Shown here: piece after piece, positions 12,901 to 24,844 of the stretch | Layout: the number at the start of each line of letters is the position of its first letter | Position numbering within the stretch: position 1 is the first letter of the stretch | DNA from: Puffinus mauretanicus | Lineage: Eukaryota; Chordata; Aves; Procellariiformes; Procellariidae | Direction of reading: 5' to 3' | Length of the DNA stretch: 64,000 bases | NCBI GenBank assembly: GCA_023333565.1 | Contig: JAJKFH010000227.1 | Span: 1,302,001 to 1,366,000 of the forward strand | Program-made: the position numbers and the translations under genes | Notes under the pieces: generated by a model | What the model saw: the letters and a program-made list of their open reading frames with translations, nothing else | The model's database searches: none | What the model was told of the DNA's origin: nothing

Positions 12901-14548
12901 AAAGGCTTCCCAAACCACCCGAATTTTGAGGGAGGACCAAAACAGCAGAGGCAAAAGGAGAATCAGTCAAACCTCAAAATGAACTTTAATAAGAAGAATG
13001 AGCTGGAAAAGCTAATCAAAAACATATGAAATCCTCGGCACTGCTGATTTTCTCTGTGGCTAGGTGGAGAAATGACCAAAACTTCATTTCTATATTTTTG
13101 TAAGACTTTGTACTAAAACATGGTCACTCTTAATCAGAAGAAAAGGCTGCTGCCGCTCTCTCATTTTACAACCACAATATTTCAAATGTTGTTTTCCCAT
13201 TTTTAATATTGTGAGGGAAGAAGAAAACAAAGCTAAAGATGTGAAGATGTATTTAATACAACTTGCATCCGTCAACTGTGCTCACTACTGGAAAGAGCAG
13301 TGCATCAGTAAATATTTACCAAACTTTATCGTATTGCACTTATTTAATATGTTCACACAGATGGACTATATATATGTTACTTGGGAAGATTTCACATATT
13401 CTGGTTTCCATCCTTTAGACTTGGAGCCCATCATTAGCGTGTTACACAAAGATTATTTGAAATTCAGACTAGCAAAAAGTGAACTAAAGAGGTTCAGCTG
13501 CAATTTGTCTAATGCAACGACTTATAATTATTTTGTCCTTCCCTGCCAATGACTTTCTGTCTCTTTTCATCCACTTGGTACCTGAGGGATGTACAGCATT
13601 ATCTGTGCACATCAATATTTTTCATGGGACATATGTTTTTACTTTGTAGCAGACTTTCTTCGTTGCTTAAAAGTAGCAAATAAAGCTCTAATAAAAATTG
13701 ATGCTTGTATCCCTTCAACACCAGGTATAGGTTTTCGAGCCAGCAAGTAGGGTTTCATGTTGGAATCCATATTGCTGGTGTTCCTGGTTCTCCACACAGC
13801 CAGGAAAATAAAATCAGGCTGTTGAGGTTTTGGAAGGGAAAAACAAATCAACCAACAAATATTTGGAGAGGAGTAATTTGGGGAATATTAGATAAACTTT
13901 CTTTCCTTACTTTAGTACAGGAAAATTATCTCTACTTCCAGTCTCTTTATATCCCTAATGTTATTTTTGCATCTTCTTGGTCTCTGTTTTTTGCTGACTC
14001 ATCTGCCACTTGAGACTTTTCCTATGCCTCTAACTCATACATCCTTTATTCTACTTGAATCCATTTTAGAGTCCTAAACTCGCCCTGTGGGATTCATTTA
14101 GATTTTTTAAAAACACTCAACCTCACATGAAACCTCTTAGTCAATATTTAATTTAGACTCTCATACGCGAAGACCCTCAAGTCATTCTGATTTCAAAAGC
14201 AAGAGGGAAATGTTGACACGGAAAAGAGTTTGCTGCTGCAAGAAGCCAAATGCCTCTGGCTTGCAGAAAAGGTGCACCCATGGGTAAGTGAGAGGCCAGC
14301 ACGTCTCTGGAGCTGTCACCATCAGCTGTAGCTTTCGTTGTCACCCCCTTATCAGTCCCAGTATCTACAAAGTCTGTCTGCCAGTGCTCCCCTTATTGCA
14401 TAAATAAAGTTGGAACATCTCAGACATCCCTCTGAACTGCTCTACAGTATGCAGCCTGTGGGTTGTCCTGCTGCCTTACTCTTTCTGAAGCCATAAATCC
14501 CCAAAGGTCCCCAAATTCAAAGCCGCGTCTATATTGGAACACAATTTT

Positions 14549-14575
14549 AAATCAATCCCTTACTAGGATTGATTT
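14549..14575. repeat. Perfect 10-bp inverted repeat
   Basis: AAATCAATCC (14549-14558) and GGATTGATTT (14566-14575) are exact reverse complements around a 7-base spacer. Each arm contains an ATCAAT core similar to PBX/HOX-type sites, which would give two facing sites. It is too short to be a microRNA precursor. Confidence 0.6.
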
Positions 14576-17500
14576 GGTAGAATGAATGGTATTGAATGGC
14601 AGAAGCCACTCCAGTTTCTATGAAGTACTCACAGGAGATAAGAGAACCTGAATTAGGAGGCTGAGGTTCTGCATGACGTTTGAGGAATATCATTTCTCCT
14701 CCCTGGGCAAAAGTCTCCCACCACTTGCATTACCAGGAGTCTCTGTGGTGTCCGAAGGCTCTTATACCCCAAAGGAAAGGGGTCTTCATGCCGCCCTGCT
14801 CATAGAAGTAGCATTTGCAGCCTGCTCTGATGCGCACTTGGACTCTTTCTCCTGCTTTTCTTCATAGGTAGGTTTCTGGGATACTTTGCAGCTGCTGATC
14901 GCTGTATTACTATCCACGTCTGACAGCTTTTGGCTTTCTTGAAACTGTTCAGTTTGAGGTTATTTGGGTTCATCTCTCTTCTCTTCTTCCCCGTGCATAT
15001 GTTGAAGGGAAATGAAATGCTGTTGAACATGAAGGATGCAGACCTCCTAAAGCTCTGATTGGTGCCCAGCAGATACTCTCCAGGGAGCTTTGATCCCACT
15101 CCGCAGCATGCTCTGTCACTCCAGTTCTCTCACCTTTTCATGCTATTCATCTCCATAAAACCAACCTGCTGCTCCAGCCAAGGGCCCTTTCCAGCCTGTG
15201 AACAGAGCTGAATGTTGTAAAGGAGACACAGATCAACACCTCACATTCGCTCTTGATCTACTCTTGATCTACTCCGGGGTTTCTGGCAGGGACACGGGGA
15301 GGCTGAAGGTCCACGAGGGACATTTCATTGCAGCAATACCTGCCTGCCCTCTGGGAACGGCAGTCAGACTCCTCGCCCTGCAGTAGTCTGGAGTTTACCC
15401 TAAAGGACTGCAGTAAACTCATTACCGCTGTGGCTCTCCTTCATCGCAACTTAACAGCTTTTTATAGATTTTTGTTGGATCCTAGTTAAAGTGCTTGAAA
15501 AGCAGTGATGTCCTGCCAGTGATTTAACTCGAACCTCAGACAAAAATGTTCCCTTTGCTCTCTGCTCAAGCCTGCGGACCAGGGATGTGTTTCTGTTTAA
15601 CAGAAACACTTTTTTTCCCCAAATCCCTAGAGAAAAAGCAGACAAACTTGCTTCAAATATTTTACCTTTAACGCACTGAGTTTTGTTGTAATCCCCGGAC
15701 AGGATTCACTCTGAGCAGACTCTGGCACTCAGCTGATTTTGCAACCCTTTAAAATGGGAGCAAGAAATTCACACCAAAAGCTGCACTTACTGGAAACCAG
15801 TCCCTGAGGGGCAAAATGCTGGTGTTCCTGCTGTATTTTTATAAGCCAGGTGTGTTGGCAAGAAAGCTGCAATGGTCCTGGGGGGCAGGTAGCTTGACAG
15901 CTTCTCTCCAACACATCTTTGCAGGTTCGTGGAGCCTCTCCAGACCCAAAGTAGTTTGCTCCAAGCACCCTAGTCCTCTCTGGTGGCTGTGGAGTTTGGA
16001 GTTGTATAGGGTATAGGACATGGAGCATTCTGCCTCCTCCTCATTCCCTGCTGCTCTGAATTTGGGACAGCCCGAAGAGGATCAGTGCCTCGGGTGCTAT
16101 GGGTGGCAGAGAGTGAGGAGGGGGATTTGCGTGGTCAGATCAGAGCCAGGGGACAGGTTTCTGAGTAATTACCAGCAACATCACTTATTGGGAAATATAG
16201 ATGCCAAAAACGCAACGAGGCAAAGGCCAAAGCAAAAGCATGACCAGAAAGCCATGAAGTCCCCGCTGGGGCTGGGATAAAGAGCTGGAGGCAGCAAGGA
16301 GCAGGACTGCCCCACGCACCCCCCTCCCCAGCAGCGCAGCCCCCAGCCCAGCTCCTCGAGCCCCTCGTGTCCTGCAGCGGGAGGTGCTGAGCCCCCGCTG
16401 CCCAGGGCGGTACCCAGCACACCAGGTCACCCAGCAGTTAACACAGCCTTGAGCACAGCGCTGTAAAACATGCCCAGTTTTTTTCCTATTGCCTAAGCAT
16501 AAAAATCCCCTTAAAAAATAAAAAAATCATTGGGGTTTATGCTCTTTCCACTCACTGCTAACAAAGAGCCGTTTCTTTCTTTTTTTTCAGGGAGAAGTCG
16601 GGAAACTCTCGGAGTTTGCAGGGTCCAAGCAGGGGCGAGCATCTCCGCTTTTCCTGCCGGTGACAAGGGCAGCAGTGATATAATGAAATGTACATGTTCT
16701 AAGTGGGGCTTCTTCATTTTTAAACAGTTGCCAAAGCTACATAAATGGGACTCCTTCTTTTCTGACCCTTTGCCCTACTTCAAATGAGCTTTTAAACCCT
16801 TTGGAAAACATGCGGTTTTACTTTCAACTGCATTAACGCTCATAATGTGTTATTTTGGCTCTCCTTGTATATTCAGGTTGAAGGGATGGATGTCATAGAT
16901 TTCACCTGGTAATGTTGACAAGCAAGCCTTACGCAGGGGCTATCAAGCACCCAAGTCAGCGTCTTTTAAAGCTCTGTTAGCTCAGCTGTATTTTTCTTTG
17001 TACACCCAAATACTTCTGGACATTACAGGAGTCTCCGCACTCAACGTGCTCCAAACAGTTCATATATAATGCAATGAGTGTCCGCCAAGGGTTCGGATGG
17101 TGTCAAAACTCACCTGGGGTTTACAACGCACTAAAGAAAATACTGGTGGCATCTCGCCCCGCTGGCAGCCCTCCAAAAACCCCGAGCCCGGTACTTGTGC
17201 CAGCGCACAGAGGGACAAAGCCAGTGTGTACCGAAGTACAGCAGACCTGTCCACCTTCGCCGTCGGTATTTATTCAGCTTTGTGCAATGAGAATTTGCAT
17301 TTTAAAAGAGCGGTCCTGCGGCTGGAGTGAACTCGGGCTGCGACTGAGAGGGGAGAGGGCAAGAGGGCAGGAGATTTCTGTGCTTTTCAGGGGCATTGAG
17401 ATATCTTTCTCCTGCAAATCCCCCATGCAGGAGACTTTGCAAGTAGCCTGTTTGCAGATATCCTGTGCGGTACAGATTTTTTTAGTTGTTGGTATATAGT

Positions 17501-19148
17501 GGCTTCCACGGTCTGTGCTTTGTTAATGGTTTTCAAAGCTATAGACATGTGGTAGCTAAGTTATTTTACTGTAAACCGCCAGAGAGTCATCCCGTAGTAA
17601 ACAGTTTTTGACCTGATACACCTAAATAGTGTCTTAGAGGGGGATTACTGAGTCTATTCACACCACACATAGGAACGCAACTCCAGTGGTAAAATTAGAG
17701 CCTCGTCTCCCTTGGCTCCCTCTATCAAGAGCAGAGGGATTTTGGTTCCTCCAAAAAGTGGCTCTGAGCAGCCCAGCTCTCACCCATCATTTCTCGATAG
17801 GGGTTTTTTGTTGAAATATTTTATCAGCTCTGGTGAGGGATCTCCTATTTCTCTTTCCCACCCTCCACTCCCACCGAAGGGATAAATCCCATTTCATAGC
17901 GCTCCTTCCCTCCGGGCATCCCAGGGAAGCCTCTAAGCATCAACAACTACAAGAAATGCAAGCAAAGAGCAAAGCGAAATCAAAGGTCTTTACATGAGAA
18001 CTTGAATAAATTTAAGGCTGCAGGTGATGGTCAGGTGAAGGTAGCCACTTCCTTCAAAAATCCCAACATTTTATCCACAAAGAAACAGAAAGGGGAAGAA
18101 AAAACCCTTGCTGGAGCACATTTATGGAGAAGCACCCCAGCGCACAAACGTTTTTGGGTATGCTACCAACTATTTAAAAAGTTATGGTGGATTTTGCTTC
18201 AGGAAAGCTTTTCGTTAAAGTTGTATTTATTTCTTTGGGCTTAAGTAATAACTTAAAGCACTCCTACTTCTTCTAACACACTATTAACAGTATAATTAAT
18301 TCTCAGCAACAGGAAACAGAAACCTTTCTTTTTCACTTCATCATCTCAGAGTCAGACCTTCAGTCTTCTTCCAGGATCCCTATCAAACAGATGGCTTTTA
18401 TACTCATAAACATGTTGAGCTCAATTTTCCTCCTGCTGAGCGAGAGATTCAAACAAACCAAACTTCCATACTACTGCTAGGAAATTCCAAACATCTAGAA
18501 ATACTTTTACAGATGTTTCTTGGCAAGTGATGCTTAGAAATGTGTGTGGTTCGAAAAAGCCAACCCCAAAGCAATGAATTTCACTTATGAAAATCGCTGA
18601 TTAAAAAAAATGGCGGGAAAAAAAGGGAAGAATAGAAAATAAGAGAAGAGGCACACTTCTATCTGGATAACCAAGCTGGGGAGGCCTGGGATGAAGCATT
18701 TTTTATTTCATGCTCATTTATAAGATGGAACCTTTCATGCTAAACTGGATTGACTTTTTAATGAACAGTGTCCAATTTTGAGACAGCCTTGGCAAATTTA
18801 TCCGTTCAGGGATGGAAGTTGGTGGTTCAACCACACTTGGAGCCTAAGCCAGGCGAATTTTTGGTGGTTAAAACTAATTTTAGAGGGTGGAATTTGAGGG
18901 ATGCAAATCCATGCAAGATAAAATCCTCGCAGATACGAACAATCGCAATTTGGTGTTGCTTTTTAGCAGGGCTCTCTTTGATTTAAGGTCTACGTGTTTT
19001 CATAAAGACTGTTCTCACTCCTGCTTACAAGATGTTTATCCTGTTAACTAATCTTTGGGTACAGCTAATGCTGATACATGAGTGGATACCTCTGTGGAAC
19101 GCTGTGACAATAATCCAGATATTTCACCTAGTAAAAAAAGACATTTTA

Positions 19149-19178
19149 CTGTCTGCCAAGGGTTGCGTTGGCAGACAG
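19149..19178. repeat. Perfect 11-bp inverted repeat, 8-base loop
   Basis: CTGTCTGCCAA (19149-19159) and TTGGCAGACAG (19168-19178) are exact reverse complements. After one A-A mismatch the stem continues for three T-A pairs (19145-19147 with 19080-series partners at 19180-19182), giving about 14 pairs in total. Each arm also contains TTGGCA/TGCCAA, an NFI-type half site. It could be a dimer binding site or a chance or slippage-derived hairpin. Confidence 0.65.
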
Positions 19179-19739
19179 AAAACCTATTCTCTCACCAATG
19201 GCTGCGGGGGAATTTCCAGAGGGACTTAGCCATCAGCAGTGTAGGGAATGGATGAGAAGTGGGGAAAATTAAAGAAGGTCAGACTGATACAATAACCACA
19301 CATTCCAGCATTGGTTGGAAACTCACCAAAAAGTGTAGGATACATTTTTAGAGGCAACGTTTACTGAAGGCGAAATGGCATCCACGGGCACGACTCCGGC
19401 GTGATGAAGTATCACAGCGCTAACCCCAATGTCTGAGCTTCGGGCTACTGGCTGGATGAGTAAGATATATTTAATGAGGTTTGGAAACCTGTGATGCCAC
19501 CACTTCTCCCCTCTCGTTTTCCAAGCATTAACCCTCCCCACAATTTTTTTCTTATAATCGCTCTCTGGTTTGGTGGGTTTCTCAGTATTCTGCATTTTCC
19601 CCTCTCCGAGTTCGTGTTTGTTACATATGAAACCATCTCCAGACCCCTGGGAAAGGCCTCATAAAAATTCAGGAATTATATCATCTCCATGCTGTTTTTA
19701 AGGAAAAAACAATCTGTTTTTTTGGAAAGACTCTACCGA

Positions 19740-20110
19740 GCATTAGCAGCGCGCTCTCATCCACGCTCTATGTGTGTGTCTGGTTACCTTGCCCTGAGCC
19801 AAACAGCTTCATTAAATCTCATTTAAGTGCTGGCTGCGGTCAGCTGTTGTGACTCCAGCCCAAGTTGGAGCAGAAAATCGACAACCTTTAAACACAAAAC
19901 ACATCTCATTGGGCCAATATTATTTTCATCTTCCTGAACATCATTGTCTGATCTGTACAACCAATTAGACCCGCTGTTAGTTTTGGCCCTGTGTCAACCA
20001 AGTATGTGTGGATCAGACAAATACGGGACTTCAAATACGCAGGCATATTTTTTGGCTAATACTGTCAGATAAGGCAGCGTTATCTGCACCTTTTCTCTGA
20101 GCTGGCTCTA
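19740..20110. promoter_or_regulatory. Candidate conserved non-coding element, strongest in the window
   Basis: About 370 bp of complex, non-repetitive sequence is packed with recognisable binding cores. These include CAGCTGTT (E-box) near 19840, GGGCCAATATT near 19912, CAACCAATTAGAC near 19958 and TTTGGCTAAT near 20051. CAGATAA (20066-20072) and TTATCTG (20080-20086) form a perfect inverted pair of GATA motifs 7 bases apart. It lacks an open frame and any repeat signature. The density and mix resemble deeply conserved developmental enhancers. I did not align it to other species. Confidence 0.4.
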
Positions 20111-20463
20111 ACCCTATTGAAATTGTTCTATTTTACAAGCCGTATGTCAACAGTACCTGTTTATGGAAGGTGACACCGTCTCCCCCCTGCTGCTGGTGTT
20201 ATCGATGAGGAAGCACTAAGTGGGCGTGTGAGTATTTTTAAAGTACACTGCAAAAATAAAATAACAAGGGAGTCCTTGATTTATCCATCTGTTAACAAAA
20301 TAATGAGCCTGCCACCTACAAATGTATTGTTTTGTGCAGCATTCCCAGGTCTTCTGTATTCATTTTTAGAAGAAATCCTTGTTTCTTCTCACAAAAGAAA
20401 ATATTGACTGTATCTTGGAAATCAAACAATTTATTTTCCTGATATTTGGTGGTCAGCCTTCAG

Positions 20464-20479
20464 CTTTTTTTTTTTTTTG
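20464..20479. repeat. Poly-T tract (14 T)
   Basis: An uninterrupted run of about 14 T follows CAGC. It could be the A-tail of a minus-strand retroposon, but no element body or target duplication is visible beside it. It is treated as a simple homopolymer. Confidence 0.8.
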
Positions 20480-21087
20480 CCTGTTATGACAAGTGGTGCT
20501 GGTCCTATGTGTAGAGTGAGAGACTGAAATTGCTGTCTTCATCTAATTCTGCTTTCCTGAAGCCGGTCACTGAATGTCTTGATGAATGTCAGAACCAGCG
20601 AGAAACCAAGAACTTCTTTAAATCCTACCTGCAGTGTCTGCACAAGAACCAGAGACACTTCTGTATGTTTTTCCATATTAAAAGCCTTAACTGAGTACTT
20701 GATACTACTACCTCATGCACCCACATATAGGACTACATATATGCAGGAATTAATCAATTTCGGTTTTTAAAGAGTTGTGTTTCTGGGCTGATAAGCAACA
20801 TAACACAGTGCCTTTCAAAGCAATTTTTAGAGCTGCATAAACTATTTCCATCCCTGCCTAAAGCAAACAAACAGACAAAAACCCCAGAGGTGGATGTGTC
20901 CATCAGATGCTCATAGGTGCAATGGCACGTGCTGGTAGCAGTGTTACCATGCCCTGTTTCAGGTCCCCAAGAATCTTATGGAGAAGTGGCTTTCTCTTAT
21001 ATGCATTCATAACTGTAACAAAAGCTGTAAACAATTCTCAGAAATTCTCTGCACGTGGGAAATTCAGAGCTTCAGTTTTCCTATTAA

Positions 21088-21141
21088 ATGTATATGTGGG
21101 TGGGTGTATATATGTGTATGGGTGTGTATTTGTGTTTGGGG
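21088..21141. repeat. Imperfect GT/TG-rich low-complexity tract
   Basis: A run of TGTG, GGGTG and TATA dinucleotides reads as a decayed (TG)n microsatellite. A related TA/TG-rich patch continues at about 21280-21350. It has the capacity for purine-pyrimidine alternation only. Confidence 0.6.
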
Positions 21142-22334
21142 CTACTGTTAGAACAACGCACAGGCTGGCAGCAAGCAACAAGATAACACAGTTACAGAAG
21201 ACTTCAGTTTTACATTTTGGGGGTCAAACTTTAGGGAAAAAAGCTGTGGATATTATTTAAGCAACAGAAGGATAAATAGGTATCCATATATATGTGTAAG
21301 ATGCATATACTTACATGTGTGAATACTCAAAATATATATTCATATGGTGGTCATATAGGTTAGAATATGCTAATTTATCACACCAATGCATCTTTATCTA
21401 CCTACACTTTTTTCTGAACATCGTAGCAAAATCTATAGTGGGACTTCTACATTACTAACCTCTGTGCTTATGTAAGCAAAGAAAAAAACAACTTTCAGCA
21501 TAGGATTTCATATTCCAGTTCCACTTACTCCATACATATTTTTCCTACTCACACTCAGGTAATCTTTTAAACCTCCATATAGGATAGACTAATTACTACT
21601 GGGAAAACGATGATCTTGGAGGTAGGGGCAAAAGTGCTACTACAAGCAACCCCAAGCTTGCCCAAATCTAGGATTAACAAACCAGAAGTTCCTTGACATG
21701 CCAGTGATGCGTTAATATTAACCGCAAAGAAGAAGAAAATCAATTTGGCCATACGTTTGCCAAAACAAAAAATGACCTTATTTGCATTTCTTTGCTTCAT
21801 GCAACACTGTTGATGCCAAACACTCTTTGCATTTGGCATATTAGATGTTCAAACACATCACATTTCCAATGCCCTTAGCTTTCTGTTTGGATTCAGTGAG
21901 GAGCTAACAGCATAGAAGTATTATTCTTATTTTATAATCAAAATCAGTTATTTTTATTGCATCTTTAGAACAACATTTTCACACATTTTTAGGTGTGCTG
22001 AAGCCCTAAAGAACATTCACAGCAAGCAAGCTTTCCTTGTGATGGCTGAGGACAGTGCATATTCGGGCGGAAAACCTTTTCATCAGGGAGTTCTGCTCGT
22101 TTTACTAACAGAGTGTCCAAATGTGTTTTTATAGAGAAAACAATGTGTATGCGAGGTTTGCTATGGTCAGACAGCAGTAGCCTCTTGTTACGTGCTTAAT
22201 GAGCTAATAAAGACAAGCAATGAAGAGACCTGGTACCAGACATAATCCAGCTGTCCCAAAATTATTCCTCCTCCATTTCCCTTTTACCGCAAGGCTGGGT
22301 TACAACCGGGCTAATGCTCACGCTAGCCCAGATG

Positions 22335-22375
22335 AGGTTTCCCATGGACCGCAATGGGATTTGGGTCAGGCTCAC
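22335..22375. repeat. Old amniote interspersed-repeat remnant
   Basis: TTTCCCATGGACCGCAATGG is followed by GATTTGGGTCAGGCTC, which closely fits the degraded pattern 'cccattgacttcaatgggatttggatcaggc' seen across sauropsid genomes. Two CpG-related differences are visible. The family name is not assigned. Confidence 0.4.
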
Positions 22376-23839
22376 AGTAGCTGAAACCAGGCAATTGCAT
22401 TAGAGGGAGGAAAGGAAGGAAAAACAGTTCAACAGCGTGTGCTGGGCCAAATTCAAGAGATGCACTAGGGAAAAATCGTCCCGTTGTTGCTTTTCTAAGG
22501 AAATGAGCATCCAGCGCAGAGACACTGAATTCATTTTAGTATGATTTAAAATCAGCTTTCTGAGGGCGTGTGTGCACGTGGAAAAGCTGGTTTGAGACAT
22601 AAATATATTCCTTTTGTTGATAGTGGAAGAAACACTGTTTCCTTTGGTCATAGCGAAGAGCAAACAGTTACTTTGATAGTCTTGGCAAATGAAAAATTTT
22701 ATTTTTATCAAACAGCGAAGGAAACACTGTGTAACCCTTGCCAATACGTTATACGCTACATGACATGTCCCATTTAGCCCCATTGCTCCCAGTACGAAAT
22801 TCTCACAGCACATCTGTTTCACCAAGGGCATCTCTCATTGCTCTCCTCCTCTTCTGGGTGGGTCTTTCTTGGCTCATGGCAGGAGGAAAGGGTTCTTAGA
22901 AAAAGGACACCAAGGTCAGGGAGAGCACTTTGGCAGCTGTTTCGTGTGCTGCTCTAGATGGCACAGCACCAGTATAAAGGACATTTATTGGAGATCGTTT
23001 CTGCAGGAGATCGGCTCTGTCCTAAACATGGGATGCTGCTCCACAGTTACCTGCCTCTACTCTTCTCTGGTTTTCCAGGAAAAGAAAATTCTGGCTTCCT
23101 GCTTCTTCCTACATTTTCCTAATTTAATGTTGATACAAGGACCAGTGTTTTAAAACACCCGCATTCACCGTTTTGCAATGAAACCTAATGAAAACTGCAG
23201 AGATAGCAGCAGCAGCTTGCCACTGCGGGATTTCTGAAAGACTGGCCTTTTCATGGGGGACTTTCTCTTTCTTTTTTTCACTCCACAACAGCTGGCTCTT
23301 AGCAAGCAGACTGGTGCTTAAACCGTCTGATATGATGTGAGAAAGCAAAATAATCATCTGCCAAGGATTTCATCTTCATAAAAGGCAAGGTGTAAGATCA
23401 AGTTTCAAAACGTGTAGGAGTTCGGCACACGCTGTGACACCGGCATGAACTCTGAGGAACCAACTTCTGTTAACTTTAAAAACACAACATTCATCTCCTT
23501 GCCCCATCGGACCCTGATTTTGGCAACGCCAGGCTCTTCTGCAAGGATAACTCAACAGAGAATGGAAAAGAGAAGATAGAAAAAGAGGGGAGGGAGGATG
23601 AAGGCTTCAGAAACCAGTGCAATCCCCAACCAGCTCCATCACAGCTGTGTGCTCCTCTCCCGAAATAATATATGAGAGCACTTCTCATTTGCAACTCAGT
23701 CCAAAGTGCTAGCTTCACACTCGGTTACCCAGGGAGAATTTGACCACATACACGGATGATGGAAAATGGAGAATAAGGACTTTCTTCTCAGTAGACACAT
23801 GAAGGGAGTGGGTTCCTCCTGTGAAAGAAAATTGTTTGG

Positions 23840-24093
23840 ACGCAGTTTAAGCCTTAATAAAAAGTTGGCAGGGTAGCTGTCATGATAAAACTCCCCTGTT
23901 AAGCAAGATGTACTTGTGTTACCATCCCAGCTTTGGAGAATTTAAGAGGCTGGTTTACTTTTCATCTTTAATTAGGTTTTTGCCTCGTTGGCTTGGAAAG
24001 ATAAAAAAGGTTTAAGGGACTCGTTTGTTAAGACGGTGATTTTTCTGTCTGAATAAATATTTACATTGTTACATAATATTTTTATTGGTTTAA
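23840..24093. promoter_or_regulatory. Candidate conserved non-coding element next to a tetranucleotide array
   Basis: A unique AT-rich block contains CATCTTTAATTAGG near 23963, GATAAAAAAGG near 24000 and CTGAATAAATATTTAC near 24050, with no open frame. It abuts the ATGG array at 24095. The texture suggests regulatory sequence, but the evidence is weak. Confidence 0.22.
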
Positions 24094-24094
24094 T

Positions 24095-24139
24095 GATGGA
24101 TGGATGGATGGATGGATGGATGGATGGATGGATGGATGA
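24095..24139. repeat. (ATGG)n microsatellite, about 11 copies
   Basis: Uninterrupted tetranucleotide units begin at GATGG and end at GATGAA. The purity suggests it is young and probably length-variable between individuals. A frame through it reads as a Met-Asp-Gly-Trp repeat, which is an artefact. Confidence 0.95.
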
Positions 24140-24815
24140 AAATAACATTTATGGTTTTAGTGAAAAACTGTGAATCTCCTCCTTCATTGATTCTCATCTT
24201 CATTTCCACCTCTGCAAAGGAAAAGCCAAAACAGGTAGCAAATTCTGATTTAGCGGCCACCAAGCATTTTTTTCACCCCTCGATCCCAAAGCTTTTTCCA
24301 AAAGAGAAATCCACCCCCTTAGCAGATGTGGAAACAGATGCCTGCTGCTGTAAAAGGACTTGGGAGGGATCACCCCGCAGATACACACAGAGCTGCTGGC
24401 CATGCTCCCCGCTGCCAGTACTTGTGGGGTCTGTCCTGCTGGTTGCAGCTTGGTTTGGGCCATGTGCACCACCAGCCCATGCAGATAAATTTTCCAGCAC
24501 TTGACTGCATGTTTCCTGTGGATCTTCAGCATCTGCACACTTGGCAAGCCGAAACACAGTGCTTCCTCCGTCAGCTACAGATGATGTATTGTCAGCGGGA
24601 GCAACGCTGCGGGCCAGTTGCATGAGTGGTTGCAAGGAAGGAGTCTTGGTCCATCGGTTTTATTTGCTTTGGGGATGCTCCGTGCTGGGTGCCGAGGCAG
24701 GCAGCAATGGTGCCGGCTCCTTGCATGCAAGCTGAGTCCCCTCTCCCTCCAAAACTGCACGCAGATGAACTGCCCTAGGTAAATTAAAACGCTGCTCTGA
24801 AAACTCTGTAAATAA

Positions 24816-24844
24816 TGATCAAGTAGGTGTACTTGATCAAGTAC
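24816..24844. repeat. Palindrome cluster (16-bp perfect palindrome plus extra half)
   Basis: GTACTTGATCAAGTAC at 24829-24844 is an exact 16-bp palindrome. A further copy of one arm, TGATCAAGTA at 24816-24825, lies 4 bases upstream and can pair with TACTTGATCA at 24830-24839. Three arm copies in 29 bp allow alternative hairpins. Confidence 0.8.

Larger units (their letters stand above)
10000..19739. other. Long unique non-coding stretch
   Basis: Nearly 10 kb without a supportable gene. The longest ATG-started frame (17074-17499 +, 141 codons) has no domain, no codon signature and no homologue that I recognise. A GC-rich but CpG-poor patch lies near 16290-16430. Small structures are an 11-bp tandem duplication at 15250-15271 (unit CTCTTGATCTA), an inverted repeat at 14549-14575 and a hairpin at 19149-19178. 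Confidence 0.55.

Noticed and set aside
13211..13552. 113-codon + strand frame with aromatic-rich sequence
   Set aside because: Opens with GTG in AT-rich DNA, and no retroelement or cellular motif is identifiable.
17074..17499. 141-codon ATG-started frame with TATATAA just upstream
   Set aside because: The TATA-like string is only a few bases before the ATG, so transcription would begin inside the frame. No domain is visible.
22400..22831. 143-codon ATG-started frame on the - strand
   Set aside because: No domain, AT-driven codon content and no promoter or splice signals. Frames of this length are expected by chance in 64 kb read six ways.
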